A stretch of DNA of 64,000 nt from Streptomyces sulphureus DSM 40104 (lineage in GTDB: Bacteria > Actinomycetota > Actinomycetes > Streptomycetales > Streptomycetaceae): the NCBI RefSeq assembly GCF_000381025.1, contig NZ_KB905820.1, positions 182,844-246,843 on the forward strand, read 5' to 3'. The notes beneath the pieces were generated by a model, which worked only from the letters and a program-made list of their open reading frames with translations, was not told the DNA's origin and did no database searches. Shown here one piece after another: positions 7,267 through 15,732 of this stretch (its first letter is position 1; every line of letters begins with the position of its first letter). The position numbers and the translations under genes are program-made.

Positions 7267-10008
7267 TCACGTCTGCGCCATGTCCACGAAGCGCGAGTAG
7301 TGGCCCTGGAAGGCGACGGTGATCGTCGCGGTCGGTCCGTTGCGGTGCTTGGCGACGATGAGGTCCGCCTCGCCCGCTCGGGGGGACTCCTTCTCGTAGG
7401 CGTCCTCGCGGTGGAGCAGGATGACCATGTCGGCATCCTGCTCGATCGATCCCGATTCGCGGAGGTCGGACACCATCGGCTTCTTGTCCGTGCGTTGTTC
7501 CGGACCGCGGTTGAGCTGACTGAGGGCGATCACCGGGACCTCCAACTCCTTGGCGAGGAGCTTGAGGTTCCGCGACATCTCGGAGACCTCCTGCTGGCGG
7601 CTCTCGGGCCGCCGGGAGCCGCCCGTCTGCATGAGCTGCAGGTAGTCGATGACGACGAGTTGGAGGTCGTTCCGCTGCTTCAGGCGGCGGCACTTGGCGC
7701 GGATCTCCATCATCGACAGGTTCGGGGAGTCGTCGATGTAGAGCGGCGCCTCGCTGACGCCGGGCATCTGACGGGCGAGCCGCGTCCAGTCCTCGTCGGT
7801 CATCGACCCGGACCGCATGTGGTGGAGCGCCACCCTCGCCTCCGCGGAGAGCAGCCGCATTGCGATCTCGTTGCGCCCCATCTCCAGCGAGAAGATGACG
7901 CTCGGCATGTTGTGCTTCACGGAGCACGCTCGCGCGAAATCCAGGGCGAGGGTGGAGTTGTGGGTGGGGATCATCGAACGAGTCGCCAGATACAGGTGAG
8001 CGGGGTTGTCCACCTGGACGCACCGCACCGGAACCGATGCGACCTGTTCCACCTTCTCGACGAACCGCTGCTTCAGCCTCGGCGTCGCCCGGCGACGCCG
8101 AGCCAGGTGCGCCTGCCGCTTCCTCTCCAGCCGGAACACGTCGTCGTCCGTGGTGAAAGTGACGACATAGCAGGTCGAGGAGGACTGAGAGCGACCCTCG
8201 ACCGGCTTCTTCCACATCCCGCACCGGTAGCCCAGGCCCAGCACCAACTCGCGGAAGCTTTGGGCAAGGGCTCGGTTGGTAACAGCAAACTGGACCGAAC
8301 CCGTGGCGTTCACGGTCCCGTCGGTGTCGAGGAGACCGGCGAGCAGGGCCCTGCGCTGGCCGACAGAGGCACGCAGATACTCCTCGGGGATGTGCTTGTT
8401 TCCCAGCACTCCCATCTCCCGCAGGAGTACGAGAAGACTGCCGTGCTTCCTGGTGCAGGAGGCGCAACGGGGTTCGACGAACGCCGAGAAGCAACGGGCG
8501 CCGCAGTCGACACAGGCGGAGTGCGGAACCGGCGGGGAGAGGAAGCGTGCCCGTCCTCCGCAGGACCTTCCGCATGAACGCACATGCGGAAGCCTTGGGG
8601 CGAAGGCCGCACCGCACACCGCGCATGACCGCTCGACGCGTTCCGGAGCGGCCACCGCCGAAGCCGGGGCGTAGGTCATCCTGGAGTTGCCGACCCGACG
8701 AGCTGTGAAACCATCCTTCCGGAGGTGGCCCAACAACTCCGGGTCCGCGGTGGTGAGCCGCGCCGCGGCCCCCGTGCCGTCTCCAAGCCACGCGCCGAGC
8801 GTGTACGGCGGCACCGGCAGCTCTCGCTCGGGGAGGTCGAGCGGCTCGGTGGTGCGTACGGAGTGGTTCAGGCGCTGATCGGCGGTGTCGCAGTGCACCG
8901 TGCGGGCGATCTCCTCCGTCGTCTTCACCGAGGGGAAGCTCCGTCGATTGCGGTGGTGTCCGACGGTGGCCTCCTGCCCCGAACGGCGGGAGGCTCGGGT
9001 CTCTGTGAGCCACTGGTGCTGCGCATCGGCAACGACGCTCGTCCCGTCGTCGAAGGTGATCCTGTAGCAGGGCCGGTCGTTCAGGACGTCCGTCGCGGCG
9101 ACGACGCGCGTTGGCCTTCCGTCGGCGTCGAGCAGGAAGTCGCCCTGCTGCACGTCGCCCATGGTCGTCCAACCGTCGGGGGTCGGCAGCGGAGTGTCGA
9201 GAGCCAGAGCTTTGCCCATGGCAGGGCGGGCCGCGATGACGACCATCTGCCCGGGGTGGAGGCCGTTGGTGAGGGAGTCGAGGTCGGTGATGCCGGTGGG
9301 GACGCCGGTCATCTGGCCGCTGCGGGAGCCGATCGCCTCGATCTCGTCTAGGGCGCCCTCCATGATGTCGCTGAGCGGGAGGTAGTCCTCCGAGGTGCGT
9401 TGCTCGGTGACGGCGTAGATCTCCGCCTGGGCCGTGTTGACGATGTCGTCGACGTCGCCGTCCGCCGCGTATCCCATCTGCGTGATCCGTGTGCCCGCCT
9501 CCACGAGGCGGCGCAGCACGGCCTGTTCACGGACGATCTCCGCGTAGTACTCGGCGTTCGCCGCCGTCGGCACGACCTGGACGAGCGACTGCACGTACCC
9601 CGGGCCGCCGACCCGCCCGATCTGGCCCCTGCGCGTCAACTCCGCGGTGACGGTGATGGGGTCGGCCGGCTCGCCCTTGGCGTAGAGGTCGAGGATCGCC
9701 GCGTAGACGGTCTCGTGCGCGGGGCGGTAGAAGTCCTGGCCCTGGAGGACCTCGACGACGTCGGCGATCGCGTCCTTGGAGAGGAGCATGCCGCCGAGGA
9801 CCGACTGCTCCGCCTCGAGGTCCTGCGGCGGCACGCGCTCGAAGGCGCTGCGCGGTGCCTCGTCGGAGCGCTCGTGCTGCTCGGCGAGTGCGGCCGAACG
9901 CGGCCCGTCCGCCCGGCCGTTGGCGGACTGCCGGGCGACGGGGAGGTTCCGGCCGCCGCTCTCCTCGGCGGCCCAGGGGTCGTCGAGGTGCTCCGGTTGC
10001 TGAGTCAT
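7267..10008 (-). CDS. dnaB: replicative DNA helicase DnaB, interrupted by an intein
   Basis: A 913-residue precursor; removing the 418-residue intein leaves 495 residues, the usual Streptomyces DnaB length. The N-terminal DnaB domain starts near residue 58 (RVPPQDLEAEQSVLGGML). The RecA-like helicase domain begins near 215. The P-loop is split: ARPAMGK ends at residue 266 and STLALDF resumes at 685. Downstream come SLEMGRNEIAMRLL, Walker B LVVIDYLQLM, and a C-terminus RNGPTATITVAF. Because the intein sits between the P-loop Lys and Ser, the precursor cannot bind ATP normally until spliced. The ATG at 10008 follows GGAGGGGCGGG. DnaB unwinds DNA at the fork after loading at oriC. The gene is 36 kb from oriC in this window. 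Confidence 0.97.
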   Translation of the reverse strand: MTQQPEHLDDPWAAEESGGRNLPVARQSANGRADGPRSAALAEQHERSDEAPRSAFERVPPQDLEAEQSVLGGMLLSKDAIADVVEVLQGQDFYRPAHETVYAAILDLYAKGEPADPITVTAELTRRGQIGRVGGPGYVQSLVQVVPTAANAEYYAEIVREQAVLRRLVEAGTRITQMGYAADGDVDDIVNTAQAEIYAVTEQRTSEDYLPLSDIMEGALDEIEAIGSRSGQMTGVPTGITDLDSLTNGLHPGQMVVIAARPAMGKALALDTPLPTPDGWTTMGDVQQGDFLLDADGRPTRVVAATDVLNDRPCYRITFDDGTSVVADAQHQWLTETRASRRSGQEATVGHHRNRRSFPSVKTTEEIARTVHCDTADQRLNHSVRTTEPLDLPERELPVPPYTLGAWLGDGTGAAARLTTADPELLGHLRKDGFTARRVGNSRMTYAPASAVAAPERVERSCAVCGAAFAPRLPHVRSCGRSCGGRARFLSPPVPHSACVDCGARCFSAFVEPRCASCTRKHGSLLVLLREMGVLGNKHIPEEYLRASVGQRRALLAGLLDTDGTVNATGSVQFAVTNRALAQSFRELVLGLGYRCGMWKKPVEGRSQSSSTCYVVTFTTDDDVFRLERKRQAHLARRRRATPRLKQRFVEKVEQVASVPVRCVQVDNPAHLYLATRSMIPTHNSTLALDFARACSVKHNMPSVIFSLEMGRNEIAMRLLSAEARVALHHMRSGSMTDEDWTRLARQMPGVSEAPLYIDDSPNLSMMEIRAKCRRLKQRNDLQLVVIDYLQLMQTGGSRRPESRQQEVSEMSRNLKLLAKELEVPVIALSQLNRGPEQRTDKKPMVSDLRESGSIEQDADMVILLHREDAYEKESPRAGEADLIVAKHRNGPTATITVAFQGHYSRFVDMAQT
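7957..9210 (-). mobile_element. class 3 LAGLIDADG intein in DnaB
   Basis: This in-frame insert encodes 418 residues, starting ALALDTPLPTPDGWTTMGDV and ending IPTHN before Ser+1. The first residue is Ala, not Cys or Ser, so standard class 1 splicing is excluded. The class 3 signature is visible: Trp67 two residues after His65 in block B, Cys397 in block F (RCVQVDNPAHLYL), and Thr416 just before His417-Asn418 in block G. Two LAGLIDADG-type motifs, TLGAWLGDGTG (138-147) and LLAGLLDTDGT (289-299), mark a homing endonuclease. Between them is a cysteine-rich segment (196-252) that could bind zinc. Splicing and endonuclease activity are inferred. Confidence 0.93.
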
Positions 10009-10259
10009 CCCGCCCCTCCTCCCGTCTTCTGCCGTCCCGGCTGGGGTGCCGCTCCCTCCCGAGCACGGCGCCCCTCTTTCCTACGGCACCGCGCTGACAA
10101 ACCCCGACACCGACGTCGCCCGTCCTCACCCCGCACCTGCCGAGGCCGTACGAGCCGAAAAGGCATGATGAAGCGGAGGTTGCCGGGGGAGGCCGAGGGA
10201 CCGACTCCCGGGTGGGCGACGCTCAACGCTATGCGGGACCCGGGGTTCAGCCAATCTTG

Positions 10260-10349
10260 TTATCCACAGGCCGGTGTGGATAGTGCACCGCTCCCTGTGG
10301 AGAACTCCGCCAAAGCTGTGCACGACACGGGGGACGACGCTGTGGAGAA
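10260..10349. promoter_or_regulatory. group of DnaA-box-like sites upstream of dnaB
   Basis: Within the 539-base gap between dnaB and the MATE gene there is an exact TTATCCACA at 10260-10268, then inverted sites TGTGGATAG (10275-10283), TGTGGAGAA (10296-10304) and TGTGGAGAA (10341-10349); a further TGTGGATGC lies at 10526-10534. Spacing of about 15-45 bases recalls the oriC array. DnaA could regulate dnaB or be titrated here. The rest of the gap shows nothing I can assign. Confidence 0.55.
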
Positions 10350-10547
10350 CTCCGACTCCCCATCCACGTACCGCGATTGACCTGCAAGAACACCATCCAC
10401 TGCCTGTGCGGGGAAAAAACCCGCGAGGTTGCGTCACACTCGTCGGCGCCCACGACCACGGAGGGTGGACGCATCCGCTCCGCACCGCGATGCGTAACAG
10501 ACCCAACTACCTTGCACTCATTACCTGTGGATGCTTGTATCGCACGC

Positions 10548-11921
10548 ATGAGTCGCCGGTCCCCCTCCTCGCCCTCCCCCTCTCCGGACTCCCCAGGGGG
10601 ACGCCGCTCGGCCCGCGGGCACGACCGCGAGATTCTCGCACTGGCGCTCCCCGCCTTCGGCGCTCTCGTCGCCGAACCGCTCTTCCTCATGGCGGACAGC
10701 GCCGTCGTCGGACACCTCGGCACTCCCCAACTCGCCGGCCTCGGCGTCGCGTCGGCGCTCCTACAGACCTTCGTCAACGTCTTCGTCTTCCTCGCCTACG
10801 CCACGACCGCAGCCGTCGCCCGCAGGCTCGGCGCGGGCGACCTCCCTTCCGCGCTCCGCCAGGGCATCGACGGTATCTGGCTCGCGATCGGGCTCGGCAT
10901 CGTCGTCGCGGGCGCAGCCCTCGTCGCGGCGCCCGCGCTCATCGACCTCTTCGGCGCCTCGCCGACCGCGCACCCCTACGCCGTCACCTACCTCCGCGTC
11001 AGCGCCCTCGGCATCCCCGCCATGCTCATAGTCCTCGCCGCCACGGGCGTGCTCCGCGGACTCCAGGACACCCGCACGCCGCTCTACGTCGCCGTCGGCG
11101 GCTTCTCCGCCAACCTCGTGCTCAACGTGGCGCTCGTCTACGGCGCCGGGTTCGGCATCGCCGGCTCCGCCTGGGGGACGGTGATCGCCCAGTACGGGAT
11201 GGCGGCCGTCTACCTCCGCGTCGTCATCAAGGGCGCCCGGAAGCACCGCACTCCGCTCCGTCCCGAGCTCGCCGGCGTGCGCGCCAGCGCGCAGGCGGGC
11301 GCCCCCCTGCTGATCCGCACGCTCTCGCTCCGCGCCGTGCTCATGATCGCCACCGCCGTCGCAGCCCGGCTCGGCGACGCCGACGTCGCCGCCCACCAGA
11401 TCACGCTCACCCTCTGGTCGTTGCTCTCCTTCGCGCTCGACGCCATCGCCATCGCCGGCCAGGCGATCATCGGCCGCTACCTGGGCGCGGGGGACGAGGC
11501 AGGCGCACGCGCCGCCTGCCGGCGGATGGTCCAGTGGGGCGTGCTCTCCGGAGCCGTGCTCGGTGCGCTCGTGGCGCTCGTACGGCCGGTCTTCATGCCG
11601 CTCTTCACCACCGACCGGACCGTCATCGACCACCTGACACCCGTGCTGCTGGTGGTGGCCGTCACGGCGCCCGTCGCGGGCGTCGTCTTCGTCCTCGACG
11701 GCGTCCTCATGGGCGCGGGCGACGGCCCGTACCTCGCCGGCGCCATGCTGGTGACGCTCGCCGTATTCGCACCCGTCGCCGTGCTCGTCCCGACGCTCGG
11801 CGGCGGAATCACCGCGCTCTGGTGGACGATCGCCGGCCTGATGATGTCGGTCCGGCTCGTCACGCTGTGGCTCCGGATGCGCTCCGGCCGCTGGATCGTG
11901 ACGGGCGCCGTCCGCGGCTGA
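10548..11921 (+). CDS. MATE-family multidrug/toxin efflux transporter
   Basis: About 457 residues with roughly twelve membrane helices and internal two-fold repeat, typical of MATE exporters (Na+ or H+ antiport of cationic compounds). Recognisable segments are ILALALPAFGALVAEPLFLM then ADSAVVGHLGT in the first half and the QAIIGRYLGAGD stretch in the second. The ATG at 10548 begins MSRRSPSS, a short charged tail before helix 1; no clear ribosome site precedes it, so the start is uncertain (an in-frame GTG lies at 10527). It converges with the ribosomal operon, separated by a strong hairpin. The DnaB/MATE/S6-operon order is conserved among streptomycetes. Confidence 0.93.
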   Translation: MSRRSPSSPSPSPDSPGGRRSARGHDREILALALPAFGALVAEPLFLMADSAVVGHLGTPQLAGLGVASALLQTFVNVFVFLAYATTAAVARRLGAGDLPSALRQGIDGIWLAIGLGIVVAGAALVAAPALIDLFGASPTAHPYAVTYLRVSALGIPAMLIVLAATGVLRGLQDTRTPLYVAVGGFSANLVLNVALVYGAGFGIAGSAWGTVIAQYGMAAVYLRVVIKGARKHRTPLRPELAGVRASAQAGAPLLIRTLSLRAVLMIATAVAARLGDADVAAHQITLTLWSLLSFALDAIAIAGQAIIGRYLGAGDEAGARAACRRMVQWGVLSGAVLGALVALVRPVFMPLFTTDRTVIDHLTPVLLVVAVTAPVAGVVFVLDGVLMGAGDGPYLAGAMLVTLAVFAPVAVLVPTLGGGITALWWTIAGLMMSVRLVTLWLRMRSGRWIVTGAVRG

Positions 11922-11955
11922 GCCGGGCACGACGAGCCGAGCCCGAGCACGGCGA

Positions 11956-11983
11956 AGGGCCGCACCCCGAAGGGTGCGGCCCT
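11956..11983. terminator. bidirectional hairpin terminator between MATE gene and rplI
   Basis: A perfect 12-base stem, AGGGCCGCACCC, with a CGAA loop, between convergent genes. No T-tract on either side, so it would act as a Streptomyces-type hairpin terminator for both. Confidence 0.85.
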
Positions 11984-12030
11984 CGCTGCGTCGGACCGCG
12001 GCGTGCCGCCGCGGTGCGTGGAGGCGCGGC

Positions 12031-12477
12031 TCAGGCCGCGGCGACCTCCACGTCGACGTCGGCCGCGACATCGGCGTGCAGCTGGACCGAGACCTGGTGC
12101 GAGCCCAGGGACTTGATCGGCTTGCCCACCGCGATACGGCGCTTGTCGACCTCGGGACCACCGGCCGCCTTGATCCCGCCGGCGATGTCGGCGGGGGTCA
12201 CGGAGCCGAAGAGCCGGCCCTGGTCGCCGGCGCGCACCTGCAGGCGCACGGTGACGCCCTCAAGCTGCTCCTTGACCTGGTTGGCCTGCTCGATGGTGGC
12301 GATCTCGTGGATCTTGCGGGCCCGGCGGATCTGCTCGACGTCCTTCTCGCCACCCTTGGTCCAGCGGATCGCGAGCTTCCGCGGGACCAGGTAGTTGCGG
12401 GCGTACCCGTCCTTGACGTCGACGACGTCGCCGGCGGCGCCGAGACCCGACACCTCGTTGGTGAGGATGATCTTCAT
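12031..12477 (-). CDS. rplI: 50S ribosomal protein L9
   Basis: 148 residues, normal length. The N-terminus MKIILTNEVSGLGAAGDVVDV and DGYARNYLVPRKLAI form the rRNA-binding domain; a long helix (about 45-75) connects to the C-terminal domain with VRAGDQGRLFGSVTPADIA. L9 binds 23S rRNA near the L1 stalk and helps keep the reading frame. It is the last gene of the rpsF-ssb-rpsR-rplI operon, 18 bases after rpsR, and ends just before the shared terminator. Confidence 0.98.
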   Translation of the reverse strand: MKIILTNEVSGLGAAGDVVDVKDGYARNYLVPRKLAIRWTKGGEKDVEQIRRARKIHEIATIEQANQVKEQLEGVTVRLQVRAGDQGRLFGSVTPADIAGGIKAAGGPEVDKRRIAVGKPIKSLGSHQVSVQLHADVAADVDVEVAAA

Positions 12478-12495
12478 CTGACGGTCATCCTTCCT

Positions 12496-12732
12496 TTAGC
12501 GCGCGGTCGACGTGTAGGGCAGCAGCGCCATCTCACGGCTGTTCTTCACGGCCGTGGCGACGTCGCGCTGGTGCTGGGTGCAGTTGCCGGTGACCCGGCG
12601 GGCACGGATCTTGCCGCGGTCGGAGATGAACTTCCGCAGCAGGTTCGTGTCCTTGTAGTCGACGTAGGAGATCTTCTCCTTGCAGAACACGCAAACCTTC
12701 TTCTTCGGCTTGCGAGCAGGCGGCTTCGCCAT
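12496..12732 (-). CDS. rpsR: 30S ribosomal protein S18
   Basis: 78 residues, complete. The N-terminus KKKVCVFCKEKISYVDYKD carries Cys14 and Cys17, with a further Cys in VTGNCTQHQRD, so this is the cysteine-containing, zinc-binding S18 form. Streptomycetes often carry a zinc-independent copy elsewhere that is induced when zinc is low. S18 binds 16S rRNA with S6 in the 30S platform, which explains its place in the same operon as rpsF. Standard start at 12732. Confidence 0.98.
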   Translation of the reverse strand: MAKPPARKPKKKVCVFCKEKISYVDYKDTNLLRKFISDRGKIRARRVTGNCTQHQRDVATAVKNSREMALLPYTSTAR

Positions 12733-12790
12733 CGTCTCTCTCCAATGAATCTCAAGAAGTGTGCAGCTATCTCACGAGCTGCCCCTCGGC

Positions 12791-13357
12791 CTAGAAGGGA
12801 GGCTCGTCCGAGTAGCCACCGCCGGAGCCGCCGCCCCAGCCACCGCCACCGCCCTGGCCACCGGCCGGAGCGCCGGTCGCCCACGGGTCGCCCGCGGGGC
12901 CGCCCTGCTGACCGCCCTGGCCGCCGGAGCCGCCGCCCCAGCCACCGCCGCCGCTCTGGCCACCGCCGAAGCCGCCGCCCTGACCGCCGCGGCCGCTGGT
13001 CTTGGTGACCTTGGCCGTGGCGTTGCGGAGGCTGGCGCCGACCTCGTCGACGTCGAGCTCGTAGACCGTGCGCTTGATGCCCTCGCGGTCCTCGTAGGAA
13101 CGCTGCTTCAGGCGTCCCTGCACGAGGACGCGGGTCCCCTTGGTGAGGGACTCGGCGACGTTCTCCGCGGCCTGCCGCCAGACCGAGCAGGTGAGGAAGA
13201 GGCTTTCGCCGTCCTTCCACTCGCTCGTCTGCCGGTCGAAGATGCGCGGGGTGGACGCGACACGGAACTTCGCGACCGCCGCGCCTGAGGGCGTGAAGCG
13301 CAGCTCGGGGTCGTCGACGAGATTGCCGACGACCGTGATGACGGTCTCGCCTGCCAT
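12791..13357 (-). CDS. ssb: single-stranded DNA-binding protein
   Basis: 188 residues. Residues 1-110 form the OB fold: GETVITVVGNLVDDPELRFT, then FLTCSVWRQAAENVAESL and RVLVQGRLKQRSYED. The tail is a Gly/Gln-rich disordered linker with GGWGGGSGG-type repeats (about 120-180), closing with the acidic tip SDEPPF that docks partner proteins. This is the essential SSB encoded between rpsF and rpsR; streptomycetes usually have a second, short-tailed SsbB elsewhere. It coats single strands at forks and during repair. It lies 119 bases downstream of rpsF. Confidence 0.98.
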   Translation of the reverse strand: MAGETVITVVGNLVDDPELRFTPSGAAVAKFRVASTPRIFDRQTSEWKDGESLFLTCSVWRQAAENVAESLTKGTRVLVQGRLKQRSYEDREGIKRTVYELDVDEVGASLRNATAKVTKTSGRGGQGGGFGGGQSGGGGWGGGSGGQGGQQGGPAGDPWATGAPAGGQGGGGGWGGGSGGGYSDEPPF

Positions 13358-13476
13358 GGGTGAACCTCTCGGCGGGGTGGTGCTGGCTGTCGGCGTCCCT
13401 GGTACGGCCTGCGGCCGCTGCGGGGTGCCGGTTGGTGGGTGCTACTCGGTTTCCCTGCCGTCGCTGAGCGCGGGGC

Positions 13477-13767
13477 TCAACGCCCGGTGGGGCGGAGGAC
13501 CTTGGTCCGCAGGACCGACTCGTTCAGGTTCATCTGGCGGTCGAGCTCCTTGACGACCGCAGGCTCGGCCTGCAGGTCGAGGACCGAGTAGACGCCCTCG
13601 GGCTTCTTGTTGATCTCGTACGAGAGACGACGACGGCCCCAGGTGTCGACCTTCTCGACCTTCCCCTCGCCCTCGCGGACGACGGAAAGGAAGCTCTCGA
13701 TCAGGGGGGCGACAGCGCGCTCCTCCAGATCGGGGTCGAGGATGACCATCACCTCGTAGTGACGCAT
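13477..13767 (-). CDS. rpsF: 30S ribosomal protein S6
   Basis: 96 residues. MRHYEVMVILDPDLEERAV, then KVDTWGRRRLSYEINKKPEG and a C-terminus NESVLRTKVLRPTGR are diagnostic. The ATG at 13767 follows an AGGAGGTGGG ribosome site; the open frame continues to 14232, but only this start gives S6 length. S6 pairs with S18 in the 30S platform. It is the first gene of the ribosomal/SSB operon, whose promoter must lie in the 283-base gap upstream, where no clear -35/-10 pair was recognised. Confidence 0.98.
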   Translation of the reverse strand: MRHYEVMVILDPDLEERAVAPLIESFLSVVREGEGKVEKVDTWGRRRLSYEINKKPEGVYSVLDLQAEPAVVKELDRQMNLNESVLRTKVLRPTGR

Positions 13768-14050
13768 GTGGAACCCACCTCCTCTGGACTCGGCGGCCAC
13801 GGTCTTTCCGTGGCAGGAGGGTCTATGCGTAGGGTCCGCACACCGGCCCTCGTCCCGCCGTGGTGCGCCGGAGCGCGTGCGGCGCGGGTGGGTCGGAGCG
13901 CAGACCGTACAGCGTACCCAACGCGTGCCTTCCGGTTGAAATCCGGGCGGATCTCGGCGCAATCTGGACACCTCGGGTGTGAGCGGCGTCACCCAGCACC
14001 GCCGCACCACCGCCCCGGAAACCCCGGGCGTCACGGCTGGAGGTGCCCCC

Positions 14051-14365
14051 ATGGCACAGGCAGTACGGCGCAGGTCGCTCTCTCCGCTCGCCCTCCTCAA
14101 CAGCGACGGGAAGGCGCACCCCAAGGAGAACAGCCTCGCCCTCGCGACGGTCGTCCTCGGCCTCGTCGCAGCCCTCACCAACTTCTGGCCCGGCCTCCAC
14201 ATGATCAGCTCCTGGACGGGCCTCGCCGGCATCCTCGTCGGCGGTGCGGGACTGATGATCTCGGTGACGACGGCGGAGCGCTTCCTGCTGGTGGTCGGAC
14301 TCGGCGCCGCGGGGGTGGGCTTCTTCCTCGGGGTGGCGCACGGCGGGCTGTGGGGCGGGCTCTGA
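14051..14365 (+). CDS. small membrane protein of unknown function
   Basis: 104 residues from ATG 14051, preceded by a GGAGGTG ribosome site. About 40 residues of basic N-terminus (QAVRRRSLSPLALLNSDGKA) lead into three hydrophobic segments: LALATVVLGLVAALTNFWPG, LAGILVGGAGLMISVTT and FLLVVGLGAAGVGFFLGVAH. Hypothetical proteins with this layout sit between rpsF and femX-type genes in Streptomyces. No domain is recognised. It reads divergently from rpsF and could be first in a unit with femX, 163 bases downstream. Confidence 0.75.
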   Translation: MAQAVRRRSLSPLALLNSDGKAHPKENSLALATVVLGLVAALTNFWPGLHMISSWTGLAGILVGGAGLMISVTTAERFLLVVGLGAAGVGFFLGVAHGGLWGGL

Positions 14366-14528
14366 GCGACGCCTCGCGGAACGGCCGAACTCCCCGCCGT
14401 AGCACGGCTCAGCGGTCGAGGGCTGACCGGAACGGCGGCCCCCGCCGGGCAGTAGGCTTCGCGGCGAGCCTCCCAGCGCCGCGCCTGGGGGCGCCCGAGC
14501 CGAGCCCCGCCGGAGGAGCCGTCCCACC

Positions 14529-15647
14529 ATGAGTCTGACCCTGAGGACCATCAGCCGTGAGCAGCACCTGGCATACGTCCAGAGCCTCCCCTCGGCGAGC
14601 CACTGCCAGGTGCCCGCGTGGGCGGACGTGAAGAGCGAGTGGCGGTCGGAGAACCTCGGTTGGTTCGACGCCTCAGGCGAGCTCGTCGGCGTCGGGCTCG
14701 TGCTCTACCGGCAGTTGCCCAAGGTGAAGCGGTACCTCGCGTACCTCCCCGAGGGCCCGGTGATCAACTGGTACTCGCCGCACCTCGAGGAGTGGCTCCA
14801 GCCGATGCTCGCGCACCTCAAACACCAGGGCGCGTTCTCGGTGAAGATGGGCCCCCCGGTGGTGATCCGTCGCTGGGACGCCCAGGCGATCAAGAAGGGC
14901 ATCCAGGACGACGAGGTCAAGCGGCTGCGGGACATCGAGGCGACGGAGATCGAGCCGCGCGCCTTCGAGGTCGCGGACCGGCTGCGCCGTATGGGATGGC
15001 AGCAGGGCGAGGACGGCGGGGCCGGCTTCGGCGACGTCCAGCCCAGGTACGTCTTCCAGGTACCGCTGGAGGGGCGCTCGCTGGAGGAGGTCCACAAGGG
15101 CTTCAACCAGCTCTGGCGGCGCAACATCAAGAAGGCCGACAAGGCCGGCGTCCAGGTGGTCCAGGGCGGGCTCGACGACCTCGACGAGTGGCAGCGGCTC
15201 TACGAGATCACCGCCGAGCGCGATCACTTCAGGCCCCGCCCCAAGGCGTACTTCGAGCGCATGTGGCGCGTACTCAACGCGGAGGACCCCAACCGCATGC
15301 GCCTGTACTTCGCCGAGCACGAGGGCGAACGGATCGCGGCCGCGACGATGCTCGTCGTCGGCGGGCACGTCTGGTACTCCTACGGCGCCTCGGCGAACCA
15401 CAAGCGCGAGGTGCGCCCGTCCAACGCGATGCAGTGGCGGATGCTCCAGGACGCGTACGCGCTCGGCGCGAGCGTCTACGACCTCCGCGGCATCAGCGAC
15501 GCGCTCGACGAGAACGACCACCTCTTCGGCCTGATCCAGTTCAAGGTGGGCACCGGCGGGCAGGCTGCCGAGTACCTCGGCGAGTGGGACTTCCCGCTCA
15601 ATAAGCTTCTCCACAAGGCGCTCGACCTCTACATGTCGCGGCGCTGA
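14529..15647 (+). CDS. femX: FemX-like lipid II glycyltransferase (FemAB family)
   Basis: 372 residues of the FemAB family, a pair of GNAT-like folds that transfer aminoacyl groups from tRNA to lipid II. Visible features are HCQVPAWADVKSEWRSENLGW near the start, the NQLWRRNIKKADKAGVQV segment at about 190-210, and the C-terminal YDLRGISDALDENDHLFGL then QFKVGTGG. In S. coelicolor the orthologue in this position adds the first glycine of the peptidoglycan branch. The ATG at 14529 has a GGAGGAG ribosome site. The next gene, an alanine-racemase-fold protein 85 bases on, is its constant neighbour, suggesting a shared role in peptidoglycan synthesis. Confidence 0.9.
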   Translation: MSLTLRTISREQHLAYVQSLPSASHCQVPAWADVKSEWRSENLGWFDASGELVGVGLVLYRQLPKVKRYLAYLPEGPVINWYSPHLEEWLQPMLAHLKHQGAFSVKMGPPVVIRRWDAQAIKKGIQDDEVKRLRDIEATEIEPRAFEVADRLRRMGWQQGEDGGAGFGDVQPRYVFQVPLEGRSLEEVHKGFNQLWRRNIKKADKAGVQVVQGGLDDLDEWQRLYEITAERDHFRPRPKAYFERMWRVLNAEDPNRMRLYFAEHEGERIAAATMLVVGGHVWYSYGASANHKREVRPSNAMQWRMLQDAYALGASVYDLRGISDALDENDHLFGLIQFKVGTGGQAAEYLGEWDFPLNKLLHKALDLYMSRR

Positions 15648-15732
15648 GAGCCCCCGAAGTTCCGCGACCGACCCGACGCCTCACGCAGGCCCCCACCCCC
15701 ACCACCGGAAGAAGAAAGGTGCCGTACCGGCC

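Noticed and set aside
13768..14050. An S6:S18 autoregulatory leader RNA before rpsF
   Set aside because: Such leaders exist in other bacteria, but I could not find the paired structure with its bulge by eye here.
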